Assembly (NCBI GenBank): GCA_028285265.1
Contig: JANQPX010000040.1
Location: 124,001 to 188,000 of the forward strand
Length of the DNA: 64,000 nucleotides
Direction: 5' to 3'
Source: Geminicoccaceae bacterium
GTDB taxonomy: Bacteria; Pseudomonadota; Alphaproteobacteria; Geminicoccales; Geminicoccaceae
Part shown: one piece after another, positions 17,021 through 24,703 of the stretch
How the letters are laid out: each line of letters starts with the position of its first letter
Numbering within the stretch: position 1 is the first letter of the stretch
Notes under the pieces: generated by a model
Database searches by the model: none
Seen by the model: only the letters and a program-made list of their open reading frames with translations
Told to the model about the DNA's origin: nothing
Program-made: the position numbers and the translations under genes

Positions 17021-17456
17021 ATGAGAATGATTAGCACGATTGGCCTTGGTATAGCGAAGAACGTCTTTCAGATGCACGGCATCGACGGGCAAAGCAACAT
17101 TATCAGTCGACGACAGTTCAGGCGTAGTCAAGTTTTGAAATACTTTGCCAAACTTCCGCCTTGTTTGTTCGCCAGGGCAATGCACTGATCAACGCGATCC
17201 GTTCCCGTCTCGCGGAGTTCGGGATTATTGCTGGTGTCGGACGTAACGGTGTCGACAAGCTCCTATCACTGGTTGCTGAGGGTAAAGACGAACGAGGCCC
17301 TTCTGACGAGAATGCGCTCGACAGCAGACATGCCAGGCGAATTATCGCCTTAAAGACTGCTTTGACCAGCAAAGCGGGCGAGGCTCGATTTGGAGCTAAT
17401 TCACCTCTTTTTTCCCGGACTCGTCAAAAGGGCCGAACGGCTCCGCGGAGGAATTG
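17021..17456 (+). pseudogene. IS110-family transposase remnant
   Basis: The first 50 codons (MRMISTIGLGIAKNVFQMHG ... RRSQVLKYFAKLPPC) match the N-terminal RuvC-like part of IS110 transposases. At about 17160 the frame changes directly into LFVRQGNALINAIRSRLAEF, a segment that in intact proteins lies some 70-80 residues later. Roughly 200 bases have therefore been deleted, with a frame change. The normally essential aspartate in GLDIAKN is glycine here. The C-terminal serine-containing domain is missing, so the element is dead. Confidence 0.8.
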
Positions 17457-17546
17457 AGACCCAAACAAGACATATGCTAAATGCAACATCTGCAGTGCTG
17501 TCCGGCGTTGGCCATCACATCGTCTTATCTCCGGGTATCCGATTTG

Positions 17547-17918
17547 ATGAAGTTTGTGAATCCATTGCCGTTTGTGGCGGACATTGACCGGTCCAAGCGG
17601 TTCTATTCCGAAGTGCTTGGACTTCACGTGCTGGAAGATTACGGCGACTTCGTCAGGTTTGAAAACGGCTTCGCTCTGCATGATGCCGTGTCGCTTCATT
17701 TAACCATCTTCGGGAAAGTCCCGGATGACCATGCTCCCTATGGACGGCAAAATTTCGTTCTATACTTTGAAGTCGACGATATTGATGCCGCGTTCACCCG
17801 TATCTCCCGTCAGGTCGAACTCATCCACCCGTTAGAAACACAAGCTTGGGGCCAACGGGTGTTCAGGTTCCATGACCCGGATAAGCACATTATCGAGATC
17901 GGCGAGCCTCTACGTTGA
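17547..17918 (+). CDS. VOC-family (glyoxalase-like) protein
   Basis: A 123-residue single-module VOC protein. It has the paired beta-alpha-beta-beta-beta pattern: MKFVNPLPFVADIDRSKRFY then FVLYFEVDDIDAAFTRI, ending FRFHDPDKHIIEIGEP, where the conserved terminal glutamate is a typical metal ligand. The start is taken at MKFVNPLPF; upstream codons are unconserved. Relatives bind small molecules or act as dioxygenases, lyases or resistance proteins, and substrate cannot be inferred. Its stop overlaps the start of the next gene (TTGA), so both are translated together. Confidence 0.8.
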   Translation: MKFVNPLPFVADIDRSKRFYSEVLGLHVLEDYGDFVRFENGFALHDAVSLHLTIFGKVPDDHAPYGRQNFVLYFEVDDIDAAFTRISRQVELIHPLETQAWGQRVFRFHDPDKHIIEIGEPLR

Positions 17919-18583
17919 TCGCCTCTGTCGAGATCCTAAAAGCCGCTCGCACCCTTTGGAATTTTCATCATGTCTACGATGAACTGGTGCCTGCGGACGC
18001 GATTGTCGGGCTGGGCTCATATGATCTTCGCGTCGCTGAGCGATGCGCGGGCCTTTACAAGGCAGGCCTGTCGTCGCGGGTGATCTTCACGGGCGCGTCC
18101 GGTAACTGGACGAAGGGCCTATTCGACGACTCCGAAGCAACTACCTTCAGCCGACTTGCAATTAAATGCGGTGTGTCGGTAGAGGCCATCACTCTTGAAG
18201 AGGCTGCCACCAACATCGGCGAAAACTTAGCGAACGTCTCCTGTCTGATTCCGGAAGCGGAATCGATCATCCTGGTCACAAAACCTCACACTCAGCTTCG
18301 ATGCAAGGCGACAGCGCAAAAGCAATGGCCAAGAGTTCGTGCGATGACGACCGCGCCCCTTACAACCTTCGAAGATCAACCGACGGCAGCTCAAAACGAA
18401 CGAGGCCTCTTCTGCGAGATGGTCGGTGATCTCGAACGGATATTGACTTATCCGGCTCGTGGTTTTCAGGTGCGCGTTCACGTCCCAGATAGGGTTCTGT
18501 CAGCCTTTCACACGCTCAGAGCGGCTGGCTTCACAGATCATCTTCCTGGCCTCGCTTGGAAGTGTCGACACAACTTGTTGTGA
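17915..18583 (+). CDS. YdcF/DUF218-family protein
   Basis: A 222-residue DUF218 protein with DAIVGLGSYDLRVAERCAGL at the N-terminal part, SRVIFTGASGNWTKG (about 53-67), EAATNIGENLANV (about 95-107) and SIILVTKPHTQLRCKATAQK, in which nearly all conserved positions of the family can be followed. E. coli YdcF binds S-adenosylmethionine; the role of the family is unsettled. There is no membrane anchor, so it is probably cytoplasmic. The start is a TTG overlapping the stop of the VOC gene by four bases. Confidence 0.82.
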   Translation: MIASVEILKAARTLWNFHHVYDELVPADAIVGLGSYDLRVAERCAGLYKAGLSSRVIFTGASGNWTKGLFDDSEATTFSRLAIKCGVSVEAITLEEAATNIGENLANVSCLIPEAESIILVTKPHTQLRCKATAQKQWPRVRAMTTAPLTTFEDQPTAAQNERGLFCEMVGDLERILTYPARGFQVRVHVPDRVLSAFHTLRAAGFTDHLPGLAWKCRHNLL

Positions 18584-18698
18584 TGCTCAGATGCCGGTTT
18601 TTTCGTATTTCTGCCGCAGCGCCCGTCTGCGCTAGAGGCAAAAGGCGGCACATGGCTGAAGCTGGCCTTTCGTCTACTTTCGGGTGCAAAGCGGTGCG

Positions 18699-19212
18699 TC
18701 AAAGGCTGTCGGTGAAGAAGCCAGTCACGAGTCCCAAGATACCGACGGCTCACATCGCAAGAATTGTATGGGGATCTCGGATAGTGTCGGCTTCATGGCG
18801 AAACAGCTCGTCTTCGATGATCCCTTGCACGAATTGTCTTTCATCCGCTGATTTGGGATCGGACCGAATTCCGTCCAAGATGTTGCGTGTCGTCACTACG
18901 ATCTCGGGGTCTTGGATTTCTGGAAGTTGTTCTATGGCGTTAGATCATTCATCCTATGACGAGAGCCGCGACGACTGCCAAGAAGGCTAGAGCAGGGCTG
19001 TTCGAAAACTCTGTTAATCGCCTTTCAAGGCGCGCGATCGAGCACAGCACGTGCTTTGTCGTGATTCATGTGACGTCTTCAGATTTGTAGGCTGAATTGG
19101 GCGCGATCGGCACCGATTTTTTTACCACTTCAAAACGTCGACCAAGGGTTTCTGCGGGTTTTGAAGGTCGATTTTTACCACTCTGCTGCGTGTCGTTGAG
19201 AGGTTAAGCCAT
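18699..19212 (-). pseudogene. Decayed operon of three small genes
   Basis: Read on the minus strand, three small genes follow each other with ATGA-type overlaps, each broken. Gene 1 (19212-19066) starts MA, then a TAA, then continues PLNDTQQSGKNRPSKPAETL ... PNSAYKSEDVT. Gene 2 (19069-18949) starts MNHDKARAVLDRA and needs one frameshift to reach RLERRLTEF...PALAFLAVVAALVIG, a membrane helix. Gene 3 (18952-18699) starts MNDLTP, shifts into IEQLPEIQDPEIVVTTRNIL ... DPHTILAM, meets a TGA, and resumes as AVGILGLVTGFFTDSL. Coupled junctions plus coding-like text in all three argue for a real operon that has lost function. I recognise no family. Confidence 0.5.
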
Positions 19213-19242
19213 TGAAAAGAAACGGGAAAAATTAATCCCGCT

Positions 19243-19271
19243 CTCCCTCTTGCCTGAGGGGGGCTCGATTG
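19243..19271 (+). repeat. 29-bp direct repeat, copy 2 (right)
   Basis: Identical to 11423-11451 over 29 bases and in the same orientation. Here the left flank differs, so only the inner eight or so stem pairs can form. It sits about 35 bases before the ribosome site of the cytochrome operon, in what should be its leader. Confidence 0.85.
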
Positions 19272-19315
19272 CGTTTAATGGAGTGAACAACAGAAGAACT
19301 TCTAAGGAGGCGTCT

Positions 19316-19660
19316 TTGCAAACCCCTTTGATCTTGGCCGTGACGGCGGCATTGGCGATCTTGCTCTCGGGTATAGCATCGAAGGCTGACGAGTCCGAGC
19401 TAACCGAAGCATTCATGACCAACGCTGAGCACATCGAACTCGGCCGGACGCTTTTCCAAAAGCGCTGTAAGTTTTGCCATGGCAAGGGTGCCTACCCTGG
19501 CAAGGCACCGAAGCTGAAGCCGAAGAAACTCACCACAGAGCAAGTCTATACACGCATCACATATGGCTTTCGCGCCATGCCAGGTTGGGAGCATGAGTTC
19601 GACGATCATGAGAGAATGGCGCTAACCGCCTATATCAAGAGCCCAGTCTTTTCAAACTAG
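19316..19660 (+). CDS. Small periplasmic c-type cytochrome
   Basis: A 114-residue monohaem cytochrome c. A signal peptide (MQTPLILAVTAALAILLSG) is followed by the haem motif CKFCH at residues 51-55 and a likely axial methionine in FRAMPGWEHEF. The start is a TTG because an ideal AAGGAGG lies five bases upstream; an in-frame ATG 66 bases earlier would bury the signal peptide. It is the first gene of a run with a second cytochrome and a propeller dehydrogenase, and so probably accepts electrons from that dehydrogenase in the periplasm. Confidence 0.85.
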   Translation: MQTPLILAVTAALAILLSGIASKADESELTEAFMTNAEHIELGRTLFQKRCKFCHGKGAYPGKAPKLKPKKLTTEQVYTRITYGFRAMPGWEHEFDDHERMALTAYIKSPVFSN

Positions 19661-19715
19661 AGGCTTAGCCTAGGCATACGAGCGCGTCTCTCGGTCATTG
19701 GAGGGGAGAGGCGTC

Positions 19716-20120
19716 ATGATCCGTTCGACGGATTTCGTTGGCTGGTTTGTCGGATTGATTTTGGGCTTGTCAGCTTCGGTCTCTGTTGCAGAGAAGCCCG
19801 CGGACTCGTCGATCTATGGCGACGTCGAGCGCTTTGCGGAAGGCGATGCCCTGCAAGGTGCAAAACTCTACAAGCGCTATTGTCGTGGCTGCCACGGTGA
19901 AGACGGTAGGGGGGGCGCCCACACGTTCATGCCTCACATCGAGAACCTCACCAAAAAGGGTTACATCGAGTTCCTTCCTGACAGTTATCTCTACACCGCA
20001 ATCGCTGACGGCGGCGAAGCAATTGGCAAGAGTTCCTATATGCCGGCCTGGAAGTCCAAGCTCAGTGATCGTGAGGTCAAGGACATTATTGCGCATATTC
20101 GAGCGATGCCGACTTTTTGA
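19716..20120 (+). CDS. Second c-type cytochrome of the operon
   Basis: A 134-residue monohaem cytochrome c. It has an N-terminal signal (FVGWFVGLILGLSASVSVA), then CRGCH at 56-60 and likely axial methionine in KSSYMPAWKSKLSD, followed by the usual C-terminal helix VKDIIAHIRAMP. The start ATG has GGAGGGGAGAGG just upstream. It differs clearly from the preceding cytochrome, so the pair is not a recent duplication. Fifty-five bases separate them. It may pass electrons from the dehydrogenase to a terminal oxidase. Confidence 0.87.
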   Translation: MIRSTDFVGWFVGLILGLSASVSVAEKPADSSIYGDVERFAEGDALQGAKLYKRYCRGCHGEDGRGGAHTFMPHIENLTKKGYIEFLPDSYLYTAIADGGEAIGKSSYMPAWKSKLSDREVKDIIAHIRAMPTF

Positions 20121-20124
20121 GCGA

Positions 20125-20240
20125 TTTCCCGTGGACTGATCGGGAAAAGCATCAAAAAAACGAATAGTTACTATTAGCCATCAACAACTTGCGCGTTGCC
20201 TAAGGCTCCCCGACCATAGTCATTGGCGTAGTTCGCCAAT
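20125..20240 (+). promoter_or_regulatory. Two hairpins between cytochrome and propeller genes
   Basis: TTTCCCG/CGGGAAA (20125-20147) begins four bases after the cytochrome stop, and ATTGGCG/CGCCAAT (20222-20240) lies about 70 bases before the propeller start. Both are perfect seven-pair stems followed by A-rich rather than T-rich sequence. They may therefore stabilise or attenuate the operon message rather than end it. Confidence 0.35.
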
Positions 20241-20309
20241 CAAAAAGTCAGAAACTCAGGGAGCAACAGGTCGGCGCTGATGGCTGCCGACCAATATTGG
20301 GGAGGCGTC

Positions 20310-21959
20310 ATGAGACCCACAACATGTTTGATTTTGTCGACGGGCGCATTGCTTGTCTCGACATCATTGGCATGGGCGGACATGCAAGGAACTGGAGAAT
20401 CTGGCGGTTGGGAGAAGCGGATCGCTGTCAAGCCCGACCCAACTAAAGTCGTCGTTCCCGAAGGATATGAGGTGGGTATTTTTGCCGAAGGCCTAAGCGC
20501 GCCCTCGGCTGCAACAGTTGATGGGGAGGGTAATCTCTGGGTGGTGGTTTCGCCACCGCTTTTGGGGTCGCCAGAAGCCGAGGAATTCGAAGAGGCCCAT
20601 ATCAAGGTGTTCGGTCCCGATGGCTCATTGGTCCAAGAAATCGGCAAAGGCGTTTTCACGACCGTCATGAACGAGTTGTCCTATTGCCCCGAGAACGGGA
20701 AGATCTACGTCCCTGAATACGCTGAGAAAATTTGGGAGGTCGACGGTATCGATGGTGAGCCAAAGCTGATCATCAAGGATCTGTTCATTGGTGATCATCG
20801 CAACGGCGGTGTTACCTGCCGTGATGGCTATCTCTATTTCGCGCTGGGTTTTCCTAGCAACACCGGATTTGCTGATCCGGACAATCATGGTTGGACCGAC
20901 ATACCAGAAGATCCCTACTGGTTAATCCATGACACAGAAGGCTGGGGCAAGACCCCCCATGATCCACCCTGCCGCGACATAGAACATACTGGATTGAATG
21001 TTCGGTCTTCTGATGGTCGTTTGACCGGTGCTTATTTGCCTGTCGGCGTGCCAGCAGAACCCGGCATGATCATCCCCGGTAAGGTGCCTTGTGGTGGGTC
21101 GGTTATGCGTGTTGCGATCGATGATGCCGGAGAGGACGGGCTCTATGCCCATGAGAGCATGGAGGTCTATGCCATGGGCTTTCGCAACCAGTCTGGCGTC
21201 GAGTTCGGGCCTAAGGGTTCAAAATTCGAGAACGCGCTCGCGGTCAGTGATAATGGCGCCAATGATCTAGGCAACCGCAGGATCGCCAATGGTGCGGAAA
21301 AGCTATGGCTCGTAACTGAGATGGGTCAAGATGCCGGTTTCCCTGACAAAGAAGGGTTCCTCTTTGTCACTGGCAAGCGCTATGGCCATGAAACCTATAA
21401 CGGCAGCGCGATTGATCGGCCTTATCCTAATCTCTACATCGGGGATGAGCCTTTTGTGCCGCAGAATTGGCCCTATCGCTTCCAACATCATGTGAGTGGT
21501 AATCGAGGCGTACCGTTGATTGTCGCCAACCCCAATCCAGATGGCTACATCAACCCTATCCTTGAATGGGATACCAACAACCCAATCGACGGAATCGCCT
21601 GGAGCGCGTCGAACTTCGGCGCGGATAATCATCTGTTTGGCGCAGTGTACGGAATCCTCGATACTGGCCCAGAGAGCCTCGTACCGACATGGCCTGCCAT
21701 TTTACAGGTGGAGTTCTTGGAGCCCTCCGGCGTCAAGTGGTCCTATTTCGCACGCAACATTGAGATGGGACCAAACGCCTACCAAAAGGAAGCGAACCGT
21801 GGCGGCATCGAACGTCCAAACGATGTCGTGTTTTCGAACGATGGTAAGACGATGTACATCGTTGACTATGGTGAGGTCTACACGGACTTTGAAATGCCGT
21901 CGCCCTTTTACACTGTGCCCCATTCGGGGGTGATCTGGACCGTGACCTACAAAGGCTAA
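20310..21959 (+). CDS. Secreted beta-propeller dehydrogenase (sorbosone-dehydrogenase-like)
   Basis: A 549-residue exported protein with signal peptide (PTTCLILSTGALLVSTSLAWA) and propeller-type repeats such as LSAPSAATVDGEGNLWVV, YCPENGKIYVPEYAEKIWEV, EVYAMGFRNQSGVEFGPKG and RPNDVVFSNDGKTMYIVDYG. The fold and MGFRNQSG segment point to the soluble quinoprotein sugar/aldehyde dehydrogenase superfamily, but conservation is lower than for the propeller at 10.1-11.4 kb. The start is MRPTTC, with GGGGAGG upstream. Following two cytochromes, it is likely the catalytic subunit of a periplasmic electron-donating dehydrogenase. Substrate and PQQ use are not shown by sequence. Confidence 0.75.
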   Translation: MRPTTCLILSTGALLVSTSLAWADMQGTGESGGWEKRIAVKPDPTKVVVPEGYEVGIFAEGLSAPSAATVDGEGNLWVVVSPPLLGSPEAEEFEEAHIKVFGPDGSLVQEIGKGVFTTVMNELSYCPENGKIYVPEYAEKIWEVDGIDGEPKLIIKDLFIGDHRNGGVTCRDGYLYFALGFPSNTGFADPDNHGWTDIPEDPYWLIHDTEGWGKTPHDPPCRDIEHTGLNVRSSDGRLTGAYLPVGVPAEPGMIIPGKVPCGGSVMRVAIDDAGEDGLYAHESMEVYAMGFRNQSGVEFGPKGSKFENALAVSDNGANDLGNRRIANGAEKLWLVTEMGQDAGFPDKEGFLFVTGKRYGHETYNGSAIDRPYPNLYIGDEPFVPQNWPYRFQHHVSGNRGVPLIVANPNPDGYINPILEWDTNNPIDGIAWSASNFGADNHLFGAVYGILDTGPESLVPTWPAILQVEFLEPSGVKWSYFARNIEMGPNAYQKEANRGGIERPNDVVFSNDGKTMYIVDYGEVYTDFEMPSPFYTVPHSGVIWTVTYKG

Positions 21960-22385
21960 GGGGTTCAGCCTTGTTGCATTGCTGAGCGCCGGGGCCCGTT
22001 TGAGCTTCGGCGCTCTTGCTGCTGCCGTCTCGACAGAGTCACGGCAATTAAGGGACGCGTTGCATCTGACAGATGTTTTTGTGGAGAGGTGGCATTAAGT
22101 CGCCACTAAGATCTTTGAGAAATATCGTGTCAGTCTATGGGTCATTGTACTATAGAAACTGCAATAAAAAGTCCGATCTACAATATGTTTTCAAATCCTA
22201 TTTTAGTCGTTTGTGAGGGTATCGAATTAAACAAAAAATTTTAGAAAAAATTGAAAAGCAAATAACAAATATTCATCAAAAATGACGATGTTTTCTTTTT
22301 AATTTTGATTAAAATTTTGCTTGCGAAATCAATAGCTGATGTTAAGCATCAGCTTCATCTTGCTTGTTATAAGTTTGGAGTTGCA
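21960..22385. other. AT-rich intergenic region
   Basis: After the terminator the sequence becomes very AT-rich (especially 22140-22330, with runs of A and T), quite unlike the genes around it. I see no gene. It could be a curved-DNA promoter region for the lipoprotein gene or the edge of acquired DNA. Confidence 0.5.
21984..22015 (+). terminator. Terminator of the cytochrome/propeller operon
   Basis: A stem of up to 12 pairs (GAGCGCCGGGGC with GCTTCGGCGCTC, two wobbles) with an eight-base loop starts 24 bases after the propeller stop. The T tail is short. Confidence 0.6.
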
Positions 22386-23435
22386 ATGACGTTGCTTCGT
22401 GGAAACGCTTGTCTTGCCGCTGCCCTAGGTAGCGTCGTTTTGGCCGCTTGTGCGCCGGAACAGCCGTCGACAGTCGCCTTTGCTGATGCGATCATCGAAC
22501 CAGCAGCAGCACCGCCTTCCAACGAAATCCAAGAGGTTTCCAATACAACGCTCTTCCCGCCTGACCCGAAACCCGGACACTGCTATGCGCGGGTACTTCT
22601 TCCGGCGACGTACAATGTGCGCGAGGAAAAGGTGCTGATACGCCCGGCCGAGGTTAAGATCGAGGTCGAAGATGCCCGTTACGAATGGGTCGAAGAGGCG
22701 GTACTGGTGAAAGAGGCCACAACACGGGTCGAGACCGTACCGGCCGAATATGAAAGCGTAAATGAGAAAATTCTGGTCCGGCCTCAAGGCAAGAAACTCA
22801 TTCACATTCCGGCCAAATATGAGCTGGTTCAAGAGCGTATTCTGGATAAACCTGCTCACACCGTTTGGAAGCGCGGTAGCGGTCCCATCGACAATGCACT
22901 GAAGACAACCTACGACGAGAGTACAGGTGAAGTAATGTGCTTGGTTGAAATACCGGCCACGTACAAAACCGTAGAGAAACGCGTTCTTGTTACGCCAGCA
23001 TCTACTCAAGAAGTTAATACGCCTGCCGAATACAGGACGGTGAGCAAGAAACGATTAAAGACGCCTGCGCAGACGCGTAAAGTAACCACGCCGGCCGAAT
23101 ATGAGACGGTGCGCGTGCAAAAGTTGGTCCAAGCCGCGCAGGAACGAGAAATCAACGTTCCACCTCTCTATGAAACGGTGACGAAGCGGGTCAAGATTGC
23201 AGATGAGATGCTCGCGTGGCGCGAGGTGCTTTGCGATGTAAATATGACCCCAGACGTCATAAGCACGATCCAGGCAGCGCTCAGTCGGGCCGGCCACTAT
23301 CGGGGCAACGTCGACGGCAAATTTGGGCCAATGACGATTCGGGCCGTGAATGATTACGCCAAGGCCAAGGATCTCCCTGTTGGGACGAACTATGTTGCTG
23401 CTGAGACGGCGAAAGCGCTGGGGGTTGAGAGCTAA
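22386..23435 (+). CDS. Repeat-rich lipoprotein with peptidoglycan-binding domain
   Basis: A 349-residue lipoprotein with lipobox VVLAAC (lipidated Cys22). The body is made of about eight degenerate units of some 22 residues, each near PAEYETVxxxxLVxPA, for example PAEYESVNEKILVRPQG, PATYKTVEKRVLVTPAST and PAEYRTVSKKRLKTPAQT. Most are predicted to be beta-rich. The C-terminal 65 residues (STIQAALSRAGHYRGNVDGK, FGPMTIRAVNDYAKAKD) form a peptidoglycan-binding type 1 domain. It is therefore probably anchored in the outer membrane and touches the cell wall. The start ATG has GGAG upstream; an earlier ATG leaves the lipobox too far in. Partner proteins are unknown. Confidence 0.78.
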   Translation: MTLLRGNACLAAALGSVVLAACAPEQPSTVAFADAIIEPAAAPPSNEIQEVSNTTLFPPDPKPGHCYARVLLPATYNVREEKVLIRPAEVKIEVEDARYEWVEEAVLVKEATTRVETVPAEYESVNEKILVRPQGKKLIHIPAKYELVQERILDKPAHTVWKRGSGPIDNALKTTYDESTGEVMCLVEIPATYKTVEKRVLVTPASTQEVNTPAEYRTVSKKRLKTPAQTRKVTTPAEYETVRVQKLVQAAQEREINVPPLYETVTKRVKIADEMLAWREVLCDVNMTPDVISTIQAALSRAGHYRGNVDGKFGPMTIRAVNDYAKAKDLPVGTNYVAAETAKALGVES

Positions 23436-23488
23436 GGCCCCCGACCTTCTAGGTATTTGCATGACCCGGAGCCTGTGGTCAGATGACT

Positions 23489-23518
23489 CGCTAGGCCGGA
23501 GCTAGAACCGGCCTAGCG
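23489..23518 (+). terminator. Perfect 11-pair hairpin after the lipoprotein gene
   Basis: CGCTAGGCCGG pairs with CCGGCCTAGCG around an eight-base loop. It lies between the lipoprotein stop and the ribosome site of the next gene, followed by TGTTTGATC. Probably a terminator for the lipoprotein. Confidence 0.6.
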
Positions 23519-23538
23519 TGTTTGATCATGGAGGCAAG

Positions 23539-24693
23539 ATGGGCGTGGAAGAGAATGGCGTCGATGTAATTCCGTTGCCAACAGGCATCCGGTCACGCTT
23601 CGTCGATGGCATAAATGGCCTTCGGATGCACGTTCTAGAGGCCGGATTTGAAAGCAAAGGGCGGCCATTGCTGCTCTTGCTACACGGCTTTCCAGAGATC
23701 GCCTATAGCTGGCGAAGGGTCATGCTGCCGCTTGCCGAAGCAGGGTATTACGTGGTGGCGCCGGACCAGCGTGGCTATGGCTGGACTGAAGGTTGGGACG
23801 GCCGATTTGAGAGCGATCTTTCATCCTTCACGATGCTCTCGATCGTGCGCGATGCATTGGCGCTGGTCGATTCGCTTGGCTATTCCTCAGTGGCTTCGGT
23901 CATCGGTCATGATTTTGGATCGCCTGTTGCCGCCTATTGCGCCTTGTCACGGAATGATCTTTTCCGTTCCGTTGTCATGATGAGCGCACCTTTTGGCGGT
24001 CCGCCGCCATTCAAATATGAAAAGCCGATCCGCGACATCCACGCGGACCTCGCAGCGTTGGAACGACCGCGCAAACATTATCAGTGGTACTATTCCACGG
24101 CCGCCGCAAATGACGATATGTGGCTTTGCGATCAGGGGGTTCACGCGTTTCTTCGCGCCTACTTCCATTACAAGAGTGCTGATTGGACAGAGAATAAGCC
24201 CTTTAGGCTAAGGGAGTGGTCGGCGAGCGAACTCGCTAAGATGCCGACTTATTACATTATGGATCGCGATGCCACGATGGGTGAGACGGTCCGTTCATTT
24301 ATGCCGTCAGCTGCGAAAATTGCAGCCTGTGAGTGGCTACGAGACGATGAACTCGCGGTCTATGCTACAGCTTATGAACGGACCGGCTTTCAGGGAGGGC
24401 TTCAATGGTACCGCTGCATGACAAATCCGATCACAGCAAGCGAGCTTAGTCTGTTCGCAGGTCGCAAAATCGACATTCCATCCTGCTTTATAGCAGGGAG
24501 CTGCGACTGGGGCGTCTACCAAAGACCTGGCGATGCTGAGAGGATGCAACAGGAGATTTGCACGCGCATGAGCGGCTTCCATCTTCTCGAAGGTGCAGGG
24601 CATTGGGTTCAGCAAGAACAGCCCGAAGCCGTGATCGAACACCTGCTGGCATTTCTTGCATCAAGCAACAATGATCGAAACGGCGTCGATTGA
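23539..24693 (+). CDS. Epoxide-hydrolase-type alpha/beta hydrolase
   Basis: A 384-residue alpha/beta hydrolase. It shows the oxyanion segment LLHGFPEIAYSW (HGFP, about 49-52), the nucleophile Asp125 in IGHDFGSPV, an acid residue in the later strand near AGSCDWGVYQ, and the catalytic histidine in GAGHWVQQEQPE. An aspartate rather than serine nucleophile marks epoxide hydrolases and haloalkane dehalogenases; the HGFPE motif favours epoxide hydrolase. The start is MGVEENGVDV, with GGAGG five bases upstream. It converges on the nitrilase gene with a ten-base gap. Confidence 0.87.
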   Translation: MGVEENGVDVIPLPTGIRSRFVDGINGLRMHVLEAGFESKGRPLLLLLHGFPEIAYSWRRVMLPLAEAGYYVVAPDQRGYGWTEGWDGRFESDLSSFTMLSIVRDALALVDSLGYSSVASVIGHDFGSPVAAYCALSRNDLFRSVVMMSAPFGGPPPFKYEKPIRDIHADLAALERPRKHYQWYYSTAAANDDMWLCDQGVHAFLRAYFHYKSADWTENKPFRLREWSASELAKMPTYYIMDRDATMGETVRSFMPSAAKIAACEWLRDDELAVYATAYERTGFQGGLQWYRCMTNPITASELSLFAGRKIDIPSCFIAGSCDWGVYQRPGDAERMQQEICTRMSGFHLLEGAGHWVQQEQPEAVIEHLLAFLASSNNDRNGVD

Positions 24694-24703
24694 CGCACTC
24701 GAG

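Noticed and set aside
18556..18990. 144-codon plus-strand frame after the YdcF gene
   Set aside because: Serine- and arginine-rich with no ribosome site; it is antisense to the decayed small-gene operon, which explains its length.
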